DNA of 64,000 nucleotides. It comes from Tyto alba (taxonomy: Eukaryota > Chordata > Aves > Strigiformes > Tytonidae). The stretch lies in the NCBI RefSeq assembly GCF_018691265.1, contig NW_024881301.1:13018752-13082751 (forward strand), given 5' to 3'. A program made the position numbers and the translations under genes. Positions 38,375-49,500 of this stretch are shown here, one piece after another (position 1 is the stretch's first letter; each line of letters begins with the position of its first letter). Below the pieces are notes generated by a model. The model was not told the DNA's origin, searched no databases, and saw nothing but the letters and a program-made list of their open reading frames with translations.

Positions 38375-40030
38375 CACAACAAACCACTACCAGACAAAGC
38401 TAATAATGCCCTAGGAGTGACCTACAGATAATCCCTGTCTTTCTGTACTTTTTGGTGGAGTGGGGTGACAGTGCATCTTCCTGAGGTAAGTTGTAAAACC
38501 AGCCTGGCTATTCAGCAACCACCACATCCAGTCTGTGGGATGTCTGAATCATGAGCCTTAAGTTAAGGACAGTATAAGTTTGTACTGAGTAGATTTCAAG
38601 GAAGAGCACCTACATTGACAGAACATGTACCATTCACCTTGCTCCATGGAAGCAAGGCCCATGGGCTCAAGGCCTGTGTGGGAAAGTCACCCCAGGATCC
38701 CCATCCCCAGCAGGAGGGATTCTGCGTGCCTGGAGATCACCCTTAATCACAGGGTGCAATCTGGTAGGAATCAGAGCCAAGACTGTTTCTTTTCAACCAG
38801 AATCAACCACTGGCTCAGCGCTGGGATCTGCTCAGCCATTCTTCATGGCATCACTCTCACTGAGTGAGGAGGCACCAGTCAGCTCTCATCTCAGGGAAAG
38901 GATTGAGAAGCTACATCTGAAAATAAAACTCAGACTAAAACAAGCGTCTCTAAAGTGACAAGAAGGCTGTGAAAGAGTGAATGAGTCAACTTGTAAAAAG
39001 GCTGAAAATGGCAATGACATATCTGACGGCTGGAGGCAAGGCTTCCCTCATGACATGTAGGGTTGCTTCTGAGTGCTCCTCTCCATGGAGGTGACTGCTG
39101 AGGTACCTGTCACCCTTGTATTTTGTCAGTACAATCACAGGTTCATATCCAAAAGGCAAGTGTTCATTGTATGATAACTATAGGACTAAACAGAGGATGA
39201 AAGTGTCTCAACTTCATTTTGAATATTGGTCTTTCCTTACCAAATGCTGAGATTCCTGTCATCCACCATTTAGTCTTGGAGACAGGCATCCTGTTTGGGG
39301 CTGCAGCATGAGTCAGTTTGGCATTCCCATCCCATCATCACTGGATGAGGAGATTCCCTCACCTCACCCCATCCCATCATCTCCCATGTCCCTTTCTGTC
39401 TCCTGGCTATCAGCTCCCACGGCTTACCTTGCCAGAGTTCATGAAAACCTACTTCAGATGATTTAATTCAAAAATTCAGCAGACAACTAACCCATCAAAA
39501 GACTAAAATTGGCTCAAGGAAGTATCTGATGAGCATGGAGCTGCCCCAAGGGAGGTTGAGGCAGCACCAGGAGGTTCCCTGAAAGGGTGGAAGAGTATAA
39601 GAGAAGGAAAAGACGGATGAGACCTGCCTTTTTCCACATGTATGAGCTGTGAAACAGCACCCTAAGGCATTTGTCTGTGTTTCCTTAGAATCACTGGAGA
39701 GAGCCAGGCAGTCTGAGCTGCCAAAGCTGAACCACTCTGTAGGATTTTCTATAGAGAGAGGCTGAACAATGCACAGGGACTAGAAAACAAACTTTTGGAA
39801 GCTTAAGTTAAACGAGGTAAAGCCCAGTCATAATCCTTAGAACTTCAGGTAAATTTTCATTATTATCCCTGTATTCACTGTTTTCTAAGCACCTGAAATC
39901 CATGCCTCCCCGCCCCATGAGTAACAGTAATCAACCCACCTGCATGCTGCTCGCATGGTGCTAACCCCATCTCCAAGCTATGTGCTTTCTCACAGTGGGG
40001 CTTCACAGTGTGGCAGATACTTGCCTGTCC

Positions 40031-40050
40031 TGAATGAATGAATGAATGAA
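40031..40050. repeat. (TGAA)n microsatellite
   Basis: Five near-perfect TGAA units. Short and uninterrupted. Confidence 0.9.
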
Positions 40051-43000
40051 ATATCAGTGAAATGCCACATAAAGTAAGTGCGGTGGTTCCTGCTCCAGAG
40101 CAGCTGTCCCAGACTCCCCACTAGCTCACCTTGAAATCAGTGGTTTGATTATGGCTGGGCCACATTTTTCACACTTGTGTTCTTCTTTGCACCAATGAGA
40201 GTTATATAGATGAGAGGTCTATTTGCACCCCTTGGCTATTGGAAATGTCTCACCAAAGTACCAAGGGCTTGAAGGTGGCTTTGCTGGGAACAGGTAGGCA
40301 GAAGGTAGTGGCCAGAGTCTCTCCTGCATTGGCATTGCCTGCTGCACTGCTGCACCTTTCAGAGAAGGCAAGGGGGCCACAGGGCTGCACAGTCCCTGTC
40401 CCATCTCTATCAGTGTGTTGTGCATCTATATTGCCATGTATATGTTGAGGGAAAAGCTAGGCAGATATTTCAAATGTGTTTCCTTGCTTCTTTCCTAACT
40501 CAGACACATACCATGCATGTATGCAAGAGCCGGCTGTCTGTTTGGGGTTCTTTAGTGGACCATACATATTACTGCAATAAGCTGGCCATTTCCATGTCCT
40601 ATCTTACCCTTGTTGTCTGCAGTTTTTGCTGCTTGCTCTGAGGATTGTATCTTGCTGAGTGCTTTGTGATTGACTCCCAGATCTCTGCAAAGTCTCAGGC
40701 TCGGTTTGTCAAAGCTCGCGGTTTCAGTGCATTATTTGTACTGTAGCAATGCTCAGAGGCCCCTTTGTGCAGAGCAGTGTCTGTGGCTGGTACACATGCA
40801 GCTGTTTGTCCTAAGGTCCGAGACGCGCTCTCACAGCCCTGTCCCTGCCTCTCCAGCGCACAATGTTCTCAGCCATCGTTAAAGCTTAATATGTTCCATT
40901 CGGCACCATTGTGAGAAAGCTATCTTGTTTGAGGAAAAATGTATTGTTAAGCCCAAAGCAAAGATGTAGGCACTTTTTGGTGATGGTGTTGATTATTCAC
41001 AAAATGTCATTCCCAGTTTGCCTTGTTTGCCAAGCGTGGGACATATGTTACTAATTGACAATGCACAATGTGGATCTCTTCTATAAATGGCTGTTTCAAA
41101 ACACAATTACTAATAAAATAAGGGGCCAAGAGGTTCCCCAGAAGATCTAACACTGCACCTCTTTTAAAACTGTTATCACTAGCAGGCAAGACTTGTTCTC
41201 CCGCCTTCTCTTCCAGACTGCTTTCTTCCTGTAAAACCTCAGGCCTGTTCCTCATTTTTGCTTATGTTGCAACTTAGGGTTTTTTTGTTCCTTCAGGAGA
41301 CAGCTACTTGAAATATATGTCTTCTGTTTCTTAACACGCTTTTCACCAACATTTGTGGTAGCCTTAGTTGAACAACTCCAATAATGACATACAATGATTT
41401 TCAAGGACTCAAAGGAGGAAATATTTTTATGAAACTTATTTCATTGGTCCTGTGGATTCTATCTCTTCACTGTAGTTACACTGCACATGGACACAAAGTA
41501 TCACAGATACTTTAAAAGAGTCAGAGGCCCGAATTTGCTGTCATGTCACCACTGCTTTAGAAGGCATTCATTCAGATGGTATAATTTCTGAATACATTGG
41601 TGGGATTGGAATAAATCTTAACATATCAGCCCCAAGAGATTTACAGCAGAAGGGTTTGAACGCGCAAATATTTATGCAGGTGTGCAGACCTGCAGAGTCT
41701 ATTGTTGCCACAGATCTGTTTGCCCATGGAAGTTACTGGTTTGTAGTGATGGAGGTAGAAACAGCCTTTTGAGAGACTTAAATACCACTGGATAATGAAT
41801 GGTAGGGACAATACAATGCACATAAAAAGAAAGGTGCCACTTGTATGAGGAACAATTGGAAATGGCACTGTTGAGTTTGTCTGATATTGGGAGGGGCAAG
41901 ATTATTCGTTTTTTTGGTGGCTGGTCATGTATTTTTTTCATGCAGGATACTATGAGTTTTAGTGTGGTTGGGGTACAATGATGGATGGTGGGTGCTGGAA
42001 GTCCAGACTTCTGATGGCCTGGCCTAGTCCACCAGCTAGCAAGGAGAAGAAGAGCAGGAGGTGCAGATAACATGCAAAGTTATACCTGCCCTTTATGATT
42101 GTCGGTGTCTTTTTTTCATGTCTTATTTGACTCCTCATTGCTGCAGGACACTTGTGTAATACAAGAACTGTTCTTTCCAATGCAACACTAGCTGCTGTGA
42201 TCCACCCCCAGTAAATATTAGCTAACTGTTGCAATATGTTCTGTGTGGGGTGTAGCCTAAACCAGAAACTGATGCAAAATACCACATCCCACTCCCCAGG
42301 CAACAAGCATGGCCAAATTGCTCCATGCTTTACAGGGAGCAGCAGCCCAAAGAGCACTAAGGTCAGTAGGATCTCTCCACTGACTTCAAAAAGCTATGCT
42401 CAAGCCACCCAAGACAATGTTAGGCACTGATTTTCCCCCAAAGGTGGACATGGTTTAGGAAACAGTTCTGAGAGCCTGACCTCTCTTTCATCCAGTGTGT
42501 CCAGGAATGATCCCAAACCAGAGATGTCCTGGCTCAGGAGAGGTGGCACTGCTTGGCTGGGAATGAAGCCAAACCTTTGGCTTCTTCCCTTTGCCTGATG
42601 TTTCTCAGCCTCCAGGATGTGAAACTTTCCCTGGCCCTTGGGTAGGAGAATGCAGGTTAATCTTTCCATGTAGAGTCAGTATTTGTTGAACTGCTTTTCC
42701 AGTTTGGATTGGTTGTTTTCCCATTAAAGGTAGAAAGGGGGTAAATTAGGTCACTTTTTGGAAGGAGGAAGAGTTGAATTATTGTTCTTATCTACTTCAT
42801 ATCCATGTAAGCCTTGTGTATGGGCTCTTGTGCATCAAATGAAGTAAAAAACATAAATAGAAGGCCTGATTCCTGCTTCTCTGAACCTAGTTTTAATGAT
42901 AATGGTTTAAAATTCAATAATTGTTTGACTCAGAATTTATGTAGTTTGCATAAGGATGGTAGAGCCTGACAGCATCACTGGCTGGTAAGATGTCAGAGTA

Positions 43001-43837
43001 TGTGTTCTAGCAGGGCTCAGGTACCATGACCACTTTTGTAAAGAAAAACAAAGACCCCAACAAAACACAAAACTGAGACAATCAACCAACAAAACTCCAG
43101 AAGTAAATATATCCCATGAAAATGAAGGAACTACTTGGGTGACCCCAAGGCTGAGACATTACTCTTCAGCTCAGGGTTAAAGCTTCCTATTGTACACTTT
43201 CAGGACATTAAAAAAAAAATGCAGTGGTAAGTTAGAGAGGTTAGGTAAAGTTAAGTAACTTCCTCTATTTTTATTTTCAGTTCTCCCAAATATAATGTAT
43301 TAAATTAGATCTTGGTAGCACAGAACCAGTGACAGTGATTGCAGCCCTCTGGCTCACAGGTGATGGGTAACAACATGTCAGGGCCTGAGGTCTTCCTTTG
43401 TCCCCCAGTGTTGCTGCTGCATGAGCTATGACTATCCTGGGAGCAGCGGGAGAAGGGTGGAGAGGTAGCACTGGGCCATGCGGAGGAGGGGGATCAGGCA
43501 TGACAAAGTTAATCATCACCGCCCATTAACTGATTTCTCCTACATGCTCCTCTTTCCAGTGGGAGCCAGAGACAATAATATTACATTACTGCTGACAGTA
43601 ATGCCTGTGTTGGGATATACACTTTGCTGACAGGAGCTGAAATCTTTGAGGTATTTGCCATTGGGAGCTCGGTCCCATCCCTCCTGGTTTGTTTATTATT
43701 TGCAGCTCTGCTGCCTCAGTCTCTTAGCCAGCTGGCTTGTGTGGAAAGGGGATTCCTGGAGGAGCAGCATGAGGCTGGCTCAGGCCTTGGGGGGTTGTTA
43801 CCATGTCCCTGATCGTGCACTTGACACTGACACGCTG

Positions 43838-43965
43838 AGTGATTTAGGACCAGACGCTTGCTTGTCTTTGCCTCCATTTCCCTTTCTGTGAAATGCTGAT
43901 GGTGGTGTTTACTTCACAAACTGCATGAAGCTGTGCAGTTGCCAAGCTCTCTATGAGGCAACACA
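43838..43965 (+). mobile_element. relic of an ancient MIR/L3-like retroposon
   Basis: The segment carries, in the expected order, GAGTGATTTAGGACCAGACG, a GCCTCCATTTCCCTTTCTG step, GTGAAATGCTGATGGTGGTG, and TTTACTTCACAAACTGCATG. This parallels the 'cagtttccccatctgtaaaatgggg...tacctcacaggg' layout shared by old amniote MIR and L3/CR1-like 3' regions. It is strongly diverged, consistent with pre-avian age. Confidence 0.65.
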
Positions 43966-44676
43966 TGACATCAATTAGCTGTGTTGTACAGGCCCAACAC
44001 TGAGAAAAGAAAAGGTTGTCTTGTCATTGTGGCACTGAAAATATTGTGTTTCTCCATCCATCTCAAACAGCTAGCCTTGTAGGAGATGACTAAGAACCAG
44101 TTGTGCATTTTGTCTTTTTGTGTTCAGATTCCGAAATGACCTGTAAATATGATGATGGTCAACATTTATCAACTGAGCTATTGAAAGATTAAAATATCAT
44201 GTGCTTTTATTGGTTGTCTTTGCTCTGGCTCCAGTATCTGACATTTTACTTTGCTTGCTTAATGGATTTGTAATAAAAAAAGATCTAAAAATAAATTAAT
44301 AATTGTCTTTGTTTTCTTAGTGCTCATGCTCTTTCCCCATTACTTCTTAGTCTTCTCCAAGTTTCTGTGAATTATACACTAAGGATCAATTTCTACTTCA
44401 GTTTGAAGTCACTTGCAAATTTCCCATAGACTTTACCAGAAACAGAAGGTGCCTCAATGCCTCACCAAACCTTTTTAAAGGTATGGTTGCTGAGTTCCTT
44501 AGAGGAGATGCTTTGGACTCTTCAGACTATGAGTTGATTCACTAAATACTCACTTCATGTACATGAGAAAGCAGAAAAAAACCCCCTTGATTCTCTTTCA
44601 TGTTACTTAAAAAGCAAACAGTGCCTCATTTGTTTGTGATTTATATTGATCAAACCAGGGATTTACGGATTACTGT
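43966..44676. other. non-coding; AT-rich patch with enhancer-like composition
   Basis: From about 44130 to 44310 the sequence is AT-rich but not simple, with ATTTATC, TGTAATAAA, AATTAATAATTGTC and CTTTG steps, reminiscent of conserved non-coding elements. This is composition only; no coding potential was seen. Confidence 0.3.
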
Positions 44677-44713
44677 ATATTTTTCTCAACAGAGGAAAAG
44701 CATCCAATCTAAT
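44677..44713 (+). repeat. dispersed 37-bp duplication, copy A
   Basis: Matches 46512-46548 at 36 of 37 positions in the same orientation, 1835 bases apart. Both contain ATATTTTTCTCAACAG, which looks like a 3' splice acceptor, followed by AGGAAAAGCATCCA. The flanks do not match, so this is neither a tandem repeat nor part of a longer duplication. Confidence 0.9.
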
Positions 44714-44980
44714 TTTGGTAATTGACTATTACTATCCTAGTTCCACCAGTATAATCGTAGCCAAAAAATTTGCAGCATGGGATGGTTTCTTTGTTTATCA
44801 TTTTGGAGAAGTCAAATATCTATTTTTTGCACAGCCTACTGTGTGGCCTTGGAATTGAGTCTATAGCTGCATTACATTTGATACAGGTTGCTAGAAATGA
44901 AGACCTTGACAACAGGCTGTCATTCATACCTTCTGCAGGATGGGGTGAAGGTATGAAATCTCCTTATTATAAAAGAGCCA

Positions 44981-45012
44981 AATCACATTACTGGAGAGAA
45001 TCACATTACTGG
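44981..45012. repeat. 18-bp tandem duplication, 1.8 copies
   Basis: AATCACATTACTGGAGAG is followed immediately by AATCACATTACTGG. Both copies are identical over the shared 14 bases, so it is probably a recent slippage event. Confidence 0.9.
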
Positions 45013-46343
45013 ACTCCATGCGCTTGATGAGTCTCTGGCCTTGCATTTGCTTCATGATTGCCTCCAAGGTGTGAAAGTGAAAACAGATTCAAGTTCTGTG
45101 ATGGACCAGATTTCAAAAGATCAGGCCTCTGTGTGATGGAGTGCATGGCCTGCAATGTAGGAGAAAATGGACCTGTTGGAAAGCTCATGGTTGTATCTTT
45201 CTTAACTCACACAATAATCAATGTAGCTTCCTTTCTCCATTGTTTCCTTGTGATTCACTGATTATCCTGTACCCAAGCTCAGAGATTTCATGGCTCCTGG
45301 CAGCCCACCAGACTCTGAGGGAAGGACCACATGTGTGTGATGAAAAGGGTGAAAGCTTTATGCAATCAGCTCCATTTTCTCATACAGGCGATTGCGTATC
45401 ACTCTAGTTTTCCTGAAAGATCAAAAATAAAGTCTTCCTGGATTTGGAGCAGTAAAAAGTAGTTTTTATTGCAGAAATGTGACACCGTAGGTGTTAATAC
45501 AAGTCCCATTATTTTGGTTCTTTGACATAAAAGAATGGTGCAGCCACCTTGCCATATTTAATACTATGTTGTTACTAATATTGTGCAAAGGCTTCAGTAC
45601 AAAGTGAATTTAACAAGTGACAATAACATCACATCAAGCAATAATCCAAACTAAATTACCTCTTCTCCTTTCCTTTGTTTGCCTTTGCATTTCTGTTCCA
45701 GGTGAATTATGAAATGCTCTAGGCCATGCATTACTCCGAGGTGACTGCAGTTCTTCAGTAGCAAGCATCATTGCCCTTTAGCTGTGAACCACATGGTGCT
45801 CCAAACAAGACAGCAAACCACCAGGAATGTCAGCTGCATCCCACCTCACTGGGAATTTCAGATTTTTCTAAAGACAAAAATATTTTCCTTGGCTGATACT
45901 CTATAATAGCAAATAATAATAATAATGCTGTGCATTTAAAATGTGCTTTTCTAACCTTGGAGTCTGAACACTGTATATCACTTACTTTTAATTGAGTCTG
46001 CTATTGTTCGAAAAGGTTTGTATTACTCTTAAGATTTAGGAAAAGCCATAATAAAAAGGAAAATGGATTCTCGGCTGATACAATCCAGAATTCCTTGGTT
46101 TTATTGGGGTGGATGATCAGTCTTGTTTTCCTCAGCTCACCTATTTGACAATTACACTATGGGCAGATAGGGTGTTAGCACCTTTTAAGAAATAATTACC
46201 TGGCTATCAAGAATCCAAATTATTCAAGTTGAGCTGTTTTACTTGGCAATGTAATGAATGAAGGTACCATAGCTTTATAACCCTAGCATGTTTTTCAAGC
46301 AGATACCTGAAGGTGCATATTCAGAACCTGTTGGGTCACTGTC
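45013..46343. other. non-coding, short (AAT)n run
   Basis: AT-rich DNA with an (AAT)n run near 45911-45926. Open frames stay below 90 codons. A faint resemblance of 45895-45990 to an old LINE tail was too weak to call. Confidence 0.5.
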
Positions 46344-46511
46344 TTTTTGCTATTTTTTCTTTTCTCTGTTCTATTTGTTGTTTTTTGTGGTTTTTTTTTT
46401 TTTTTGTGTGTGTGTTTTTTGTTTGTTTGTTTTGTTGTTTTTTTTTTTTTTTTCCTTTACATCTTTTTTCCTTGTTCTTTTATTTTTTCTTGCTTTCTTC
46501 CTTCTTCCTGA
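46344..46511. repeat. T-rich low-complexity tract
   Basis: About 165 bases dominated by T, with a (GT)n core, TTTG units and a C-containing pyrimidine tail that runs straight into the 46512 copy of the 37-bp duplication. The hydrophobic Phe/Val-rich frames crossing it are not genes. Confidence 0.92.
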
Positions 46512-46548
46512 ATATTTTTCTCAACAGAGGAAAAGCATCCAGTCTAAT
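46512..46548 (+). repeat. dispersed 37-bp duplication, copy B
   Basis: Partner of 44677-44713. Here the splice-acceptor-like CTCAACAG is preceded by a long pyrimidine-rich tract, and a possible donor (AAG followed by GTAGGA) lies downstream near 46568. The segment 46528-46567 could therefore act as a small exon, though no transcript evidence is available. Confidence 0.9.
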
Positions 46549-46568
46549 AGCAGGAAGGATGACTAAGG

Positions 46569-49500
46569 TAGGACTTTTTCATTTAGAAAGGAGATAATGG
46601 AGGAGGAGGTGATGGATTTACAAAAAAATCTTGAGTGGCATGGAGAGTATGAGTAGATTGATTTTTTACTCTTTTCCAGTACCAAAGGTGGGAGGCATCA
46701 AATGGAGCTAATAAAATAGTAGGGGTCACAAACAAAACTTCTCAGGAAGCTGACCTGCAGATCTCCTTGCCAAAGGATGGTATGGTTGCTGAAGTTTTAT
46801 ATGGGTTCAAGGACAGATTGGTGAATTTAATGGAAGAGTAATCCCCTGAGAGTACCAAATACATTGAAACCACAGCCCATCAGGAAGTTCCTGTCCTGAA
46901 AATGGCTGGAAACTGGAGAGTGTTACAGGGATTTTTCATATATGCCTGTTCGCTAGGCATCTGCTGTTGGCCATGGTGGAAAGCAGGGTATAGGCTAGAA
47001 GTACCTTCACTTTGACATTTTACGGATTTTCTTCTGTTCTTCACTGCAGTGAAAAGTCTGCAATGTTGTAGAAACTAAGAGTGGGGTTTACCTCACTTAA
47101 GTTTAACCAGCAGAAAGCAAAGGCTTTAGTCACTTTGTTCCTCAGTAATCAGCGGCACAAGGGGCATGTTGCCCACCCTAACATAGGTATCCAAGAGGAT
47201 GGGTGAATCACCATCTTTGGCTACCTTCTATTTTTAATTTCCTAGGGAGTCTGAACAGCTGCCTGGGGTTGGATGAGTACTTTCTTTATAACTTCAGTTA
47301 ATCTTACTTCAGTGAGTGATTCTGATTAAAGCAAGTTTTAGCAGTAGGTTTAAGGCCTTTTACTGCAAGGTTTTAAACATACACTGTGTTAAGGCTAACG
47401 TTTGTTAGATGTGTGCTCTGAAAAAAGCTCCTTGGGAGCTTCCTAGCACAACTGGGAATTTTTCTCTTCCGAGGCCAGTGGACTGCAGCAACAAAAACAA
47501 TCAAGCCCTACCTGGGGTCTGAGGAAGCTTTATTTCAGAGCGTGGGACTGCTGACATTTCACTATGTATTTAGACACTGCATTTGAAAGTAATTAAAAGG
47601 AAGGTGACATATTGCCGATAGATACAGATTGTTGGCTTGTGTTGTACTATCCAGAAACATTACATGACCATTCCCAGCTGTTGTTCCAGCATGGGGTACC
47701 ACCAGCTGTCTCATCAAATCACACCACAGAATAAGAGCACAGAAATCTTCCATATTATCCTGCCACAAGAAAACAACCATCACCACCAAGACCCCAACAA
47801 CAAAAAAAAAAATGTTGAAAGCTAATTTTTTTTCTTCCTCTGATTACATTTTACCTTCCAAGAAGCAGATGTAAACACAGTCCAAGTTCATTTTAGCTCT
47901 GTAACCAACAGCCTTTGTTTTTGTAAATATATCTAAACTGCTAACTTCATTTGTACAGCACTTGAATTACTCAGAAAATTCTTTCTCATCCAGACTTCTA
48001 ATAGGCAGTGTGACAGACCCTGGCACTGGTGGAGCAGTGTAGCCTGCCTGTGTTCTGTGGATGTGCTAGTCATTACAGCACAGCTTTCCAAAACAAACAG
48101 ATATTGATGAATGTTATATGCATATTAATTAAAGTGAAATACTTGTATTTTTTTAGTATGAGTCTGTGTTTTGGTTCTGCCTTTTACGAGCTATTGTGGC
48201 ATCCAAGATATAAAGTCAAATTTGTCTCAGAATTTAGATTTCATAGGGACAGACTTGGTACAAGCCAAGATTAGCAGAAATAGACCCATTCTCTTTTCCT
48301 TTTCTAAATTTGACTGGATGTAATTGTTTAAATGTATAACAGCATCTTAACAACACAAAGACTACTATATTTGATCCCAGGTATAAAACTGGCAGGAAAT
48401 ATGTTACTATAAAATGCAGAAATGAAGAATCTGCTTTTACCAGCTTGCCTGAGAAACAGGCACAAATCTTAAAATTGTATTTAATTATCTTTGAATTTTT
48501 GAAGTGTCAGATGCTATTTGATAATTAGATATGGAAAATAATAACAAAATCTCTGGATACTAATGCTTCTGGCTCTTACAGCATCATAAACCCGGAGTAA
48601 TGGCATTGAACATATCTAAATGCCATTGATACAGAGTTGGTGGATGGGTAGAGTCAGAACTAAGACCTTTTTTACCTGCTCTCTTTAATCTGGTCAGACC
48701 TGTACCTGCCATGGTCTTTTCTCTCTGTGCAAAGCTCAGACATCAGTGCTTTTTTATCTAGAGAATAAGAAGCAACAGTACCCCCAAGTAAAAGGAGATC
48801 TAAACACTTTCAAAGGCAACACAGTGTGGGAGTAACTCATAATTTGAGCCAGTGTGGGTGGCTGAATACCCTGAATATTTTTATGGAGCTTTTAAAAAAG
48901 ATGATCTGACAGCATCTTACTTTACCTACTACCCTGAATGTTATTTCGTGCTGTCCTTGAGAAAGGCTGCCCGGAGGAGGTAAGGCTTGTTGAATGACTA
49001 AGAGCTAGCAGTATTTAGACACCTACCTCCCCCTTCACTTCAGTTAAAATTAGGCACAGAAATACCTTTGTGGACTATGGGCTTGGTGAGCGGTGAGATA
49101 TGGCAGGGAATCAAAGTGACATGCAGGAACAGTGTGGTGGCTGAGTGGCTGCAGCAGGCATTTTGTGGCTATGCTAAAGGCAGATGGATGTACTTAAGCA
49201 ATTGTCTTTGGCTGTGCTGCAGTCATTCTTCTCTCCATGCAGGAGCCCATGTTCACCTGAAGTTGATGCTGATTTTCGAGGATGGATGGGAATTACAGCA
49301 GACCAAATAACTTGTGCTAGCTGTCCCATCAGCTCTCTGTGTTTTCTTAGAAGCATTTCTGGAAGTCCTCTGCAAGTTTGTGATGTGGCACTTTTTAGGA
49401 ATATGCAAGAAGTGATGTTACGAGCAGACAGACAAGGGTTGGACAGTGTACAAAGAGAGTTTCCAAGAAAGAAGGCTAATATCAACAAATTTAGGTCAGA

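Larger units (their letters stand above)
37084..43837. other. non-coding unique sequence, no gene seen
   Basis: AT-rich with a poly-A tract (38361-38374) and a (TGAA)n run (40031-40050). The longest frames (41699-42073 and 41959-42357 minus, 124 and 132 codons) show no known domain or splice support. No named repeat was recognised. Confidence 0.5.

Noticed and set aside
39415..39440. Strong minus-strand donor-like GGCAAG|GTAAGC
   Set aside because: No convincing acceptor or open exon upstream on the minus strand.
41959..42357. 132-codon minus-strand open frame with hydrophobic stretches
   Set aside because: No signal peptide or membrane pattern that stands above chance, and no splice context.
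46288..46597. Two overlapping frames resembling membrane proteins
   Set aside because: They translate the T-rich tract into Phe/Leu/Val runs.
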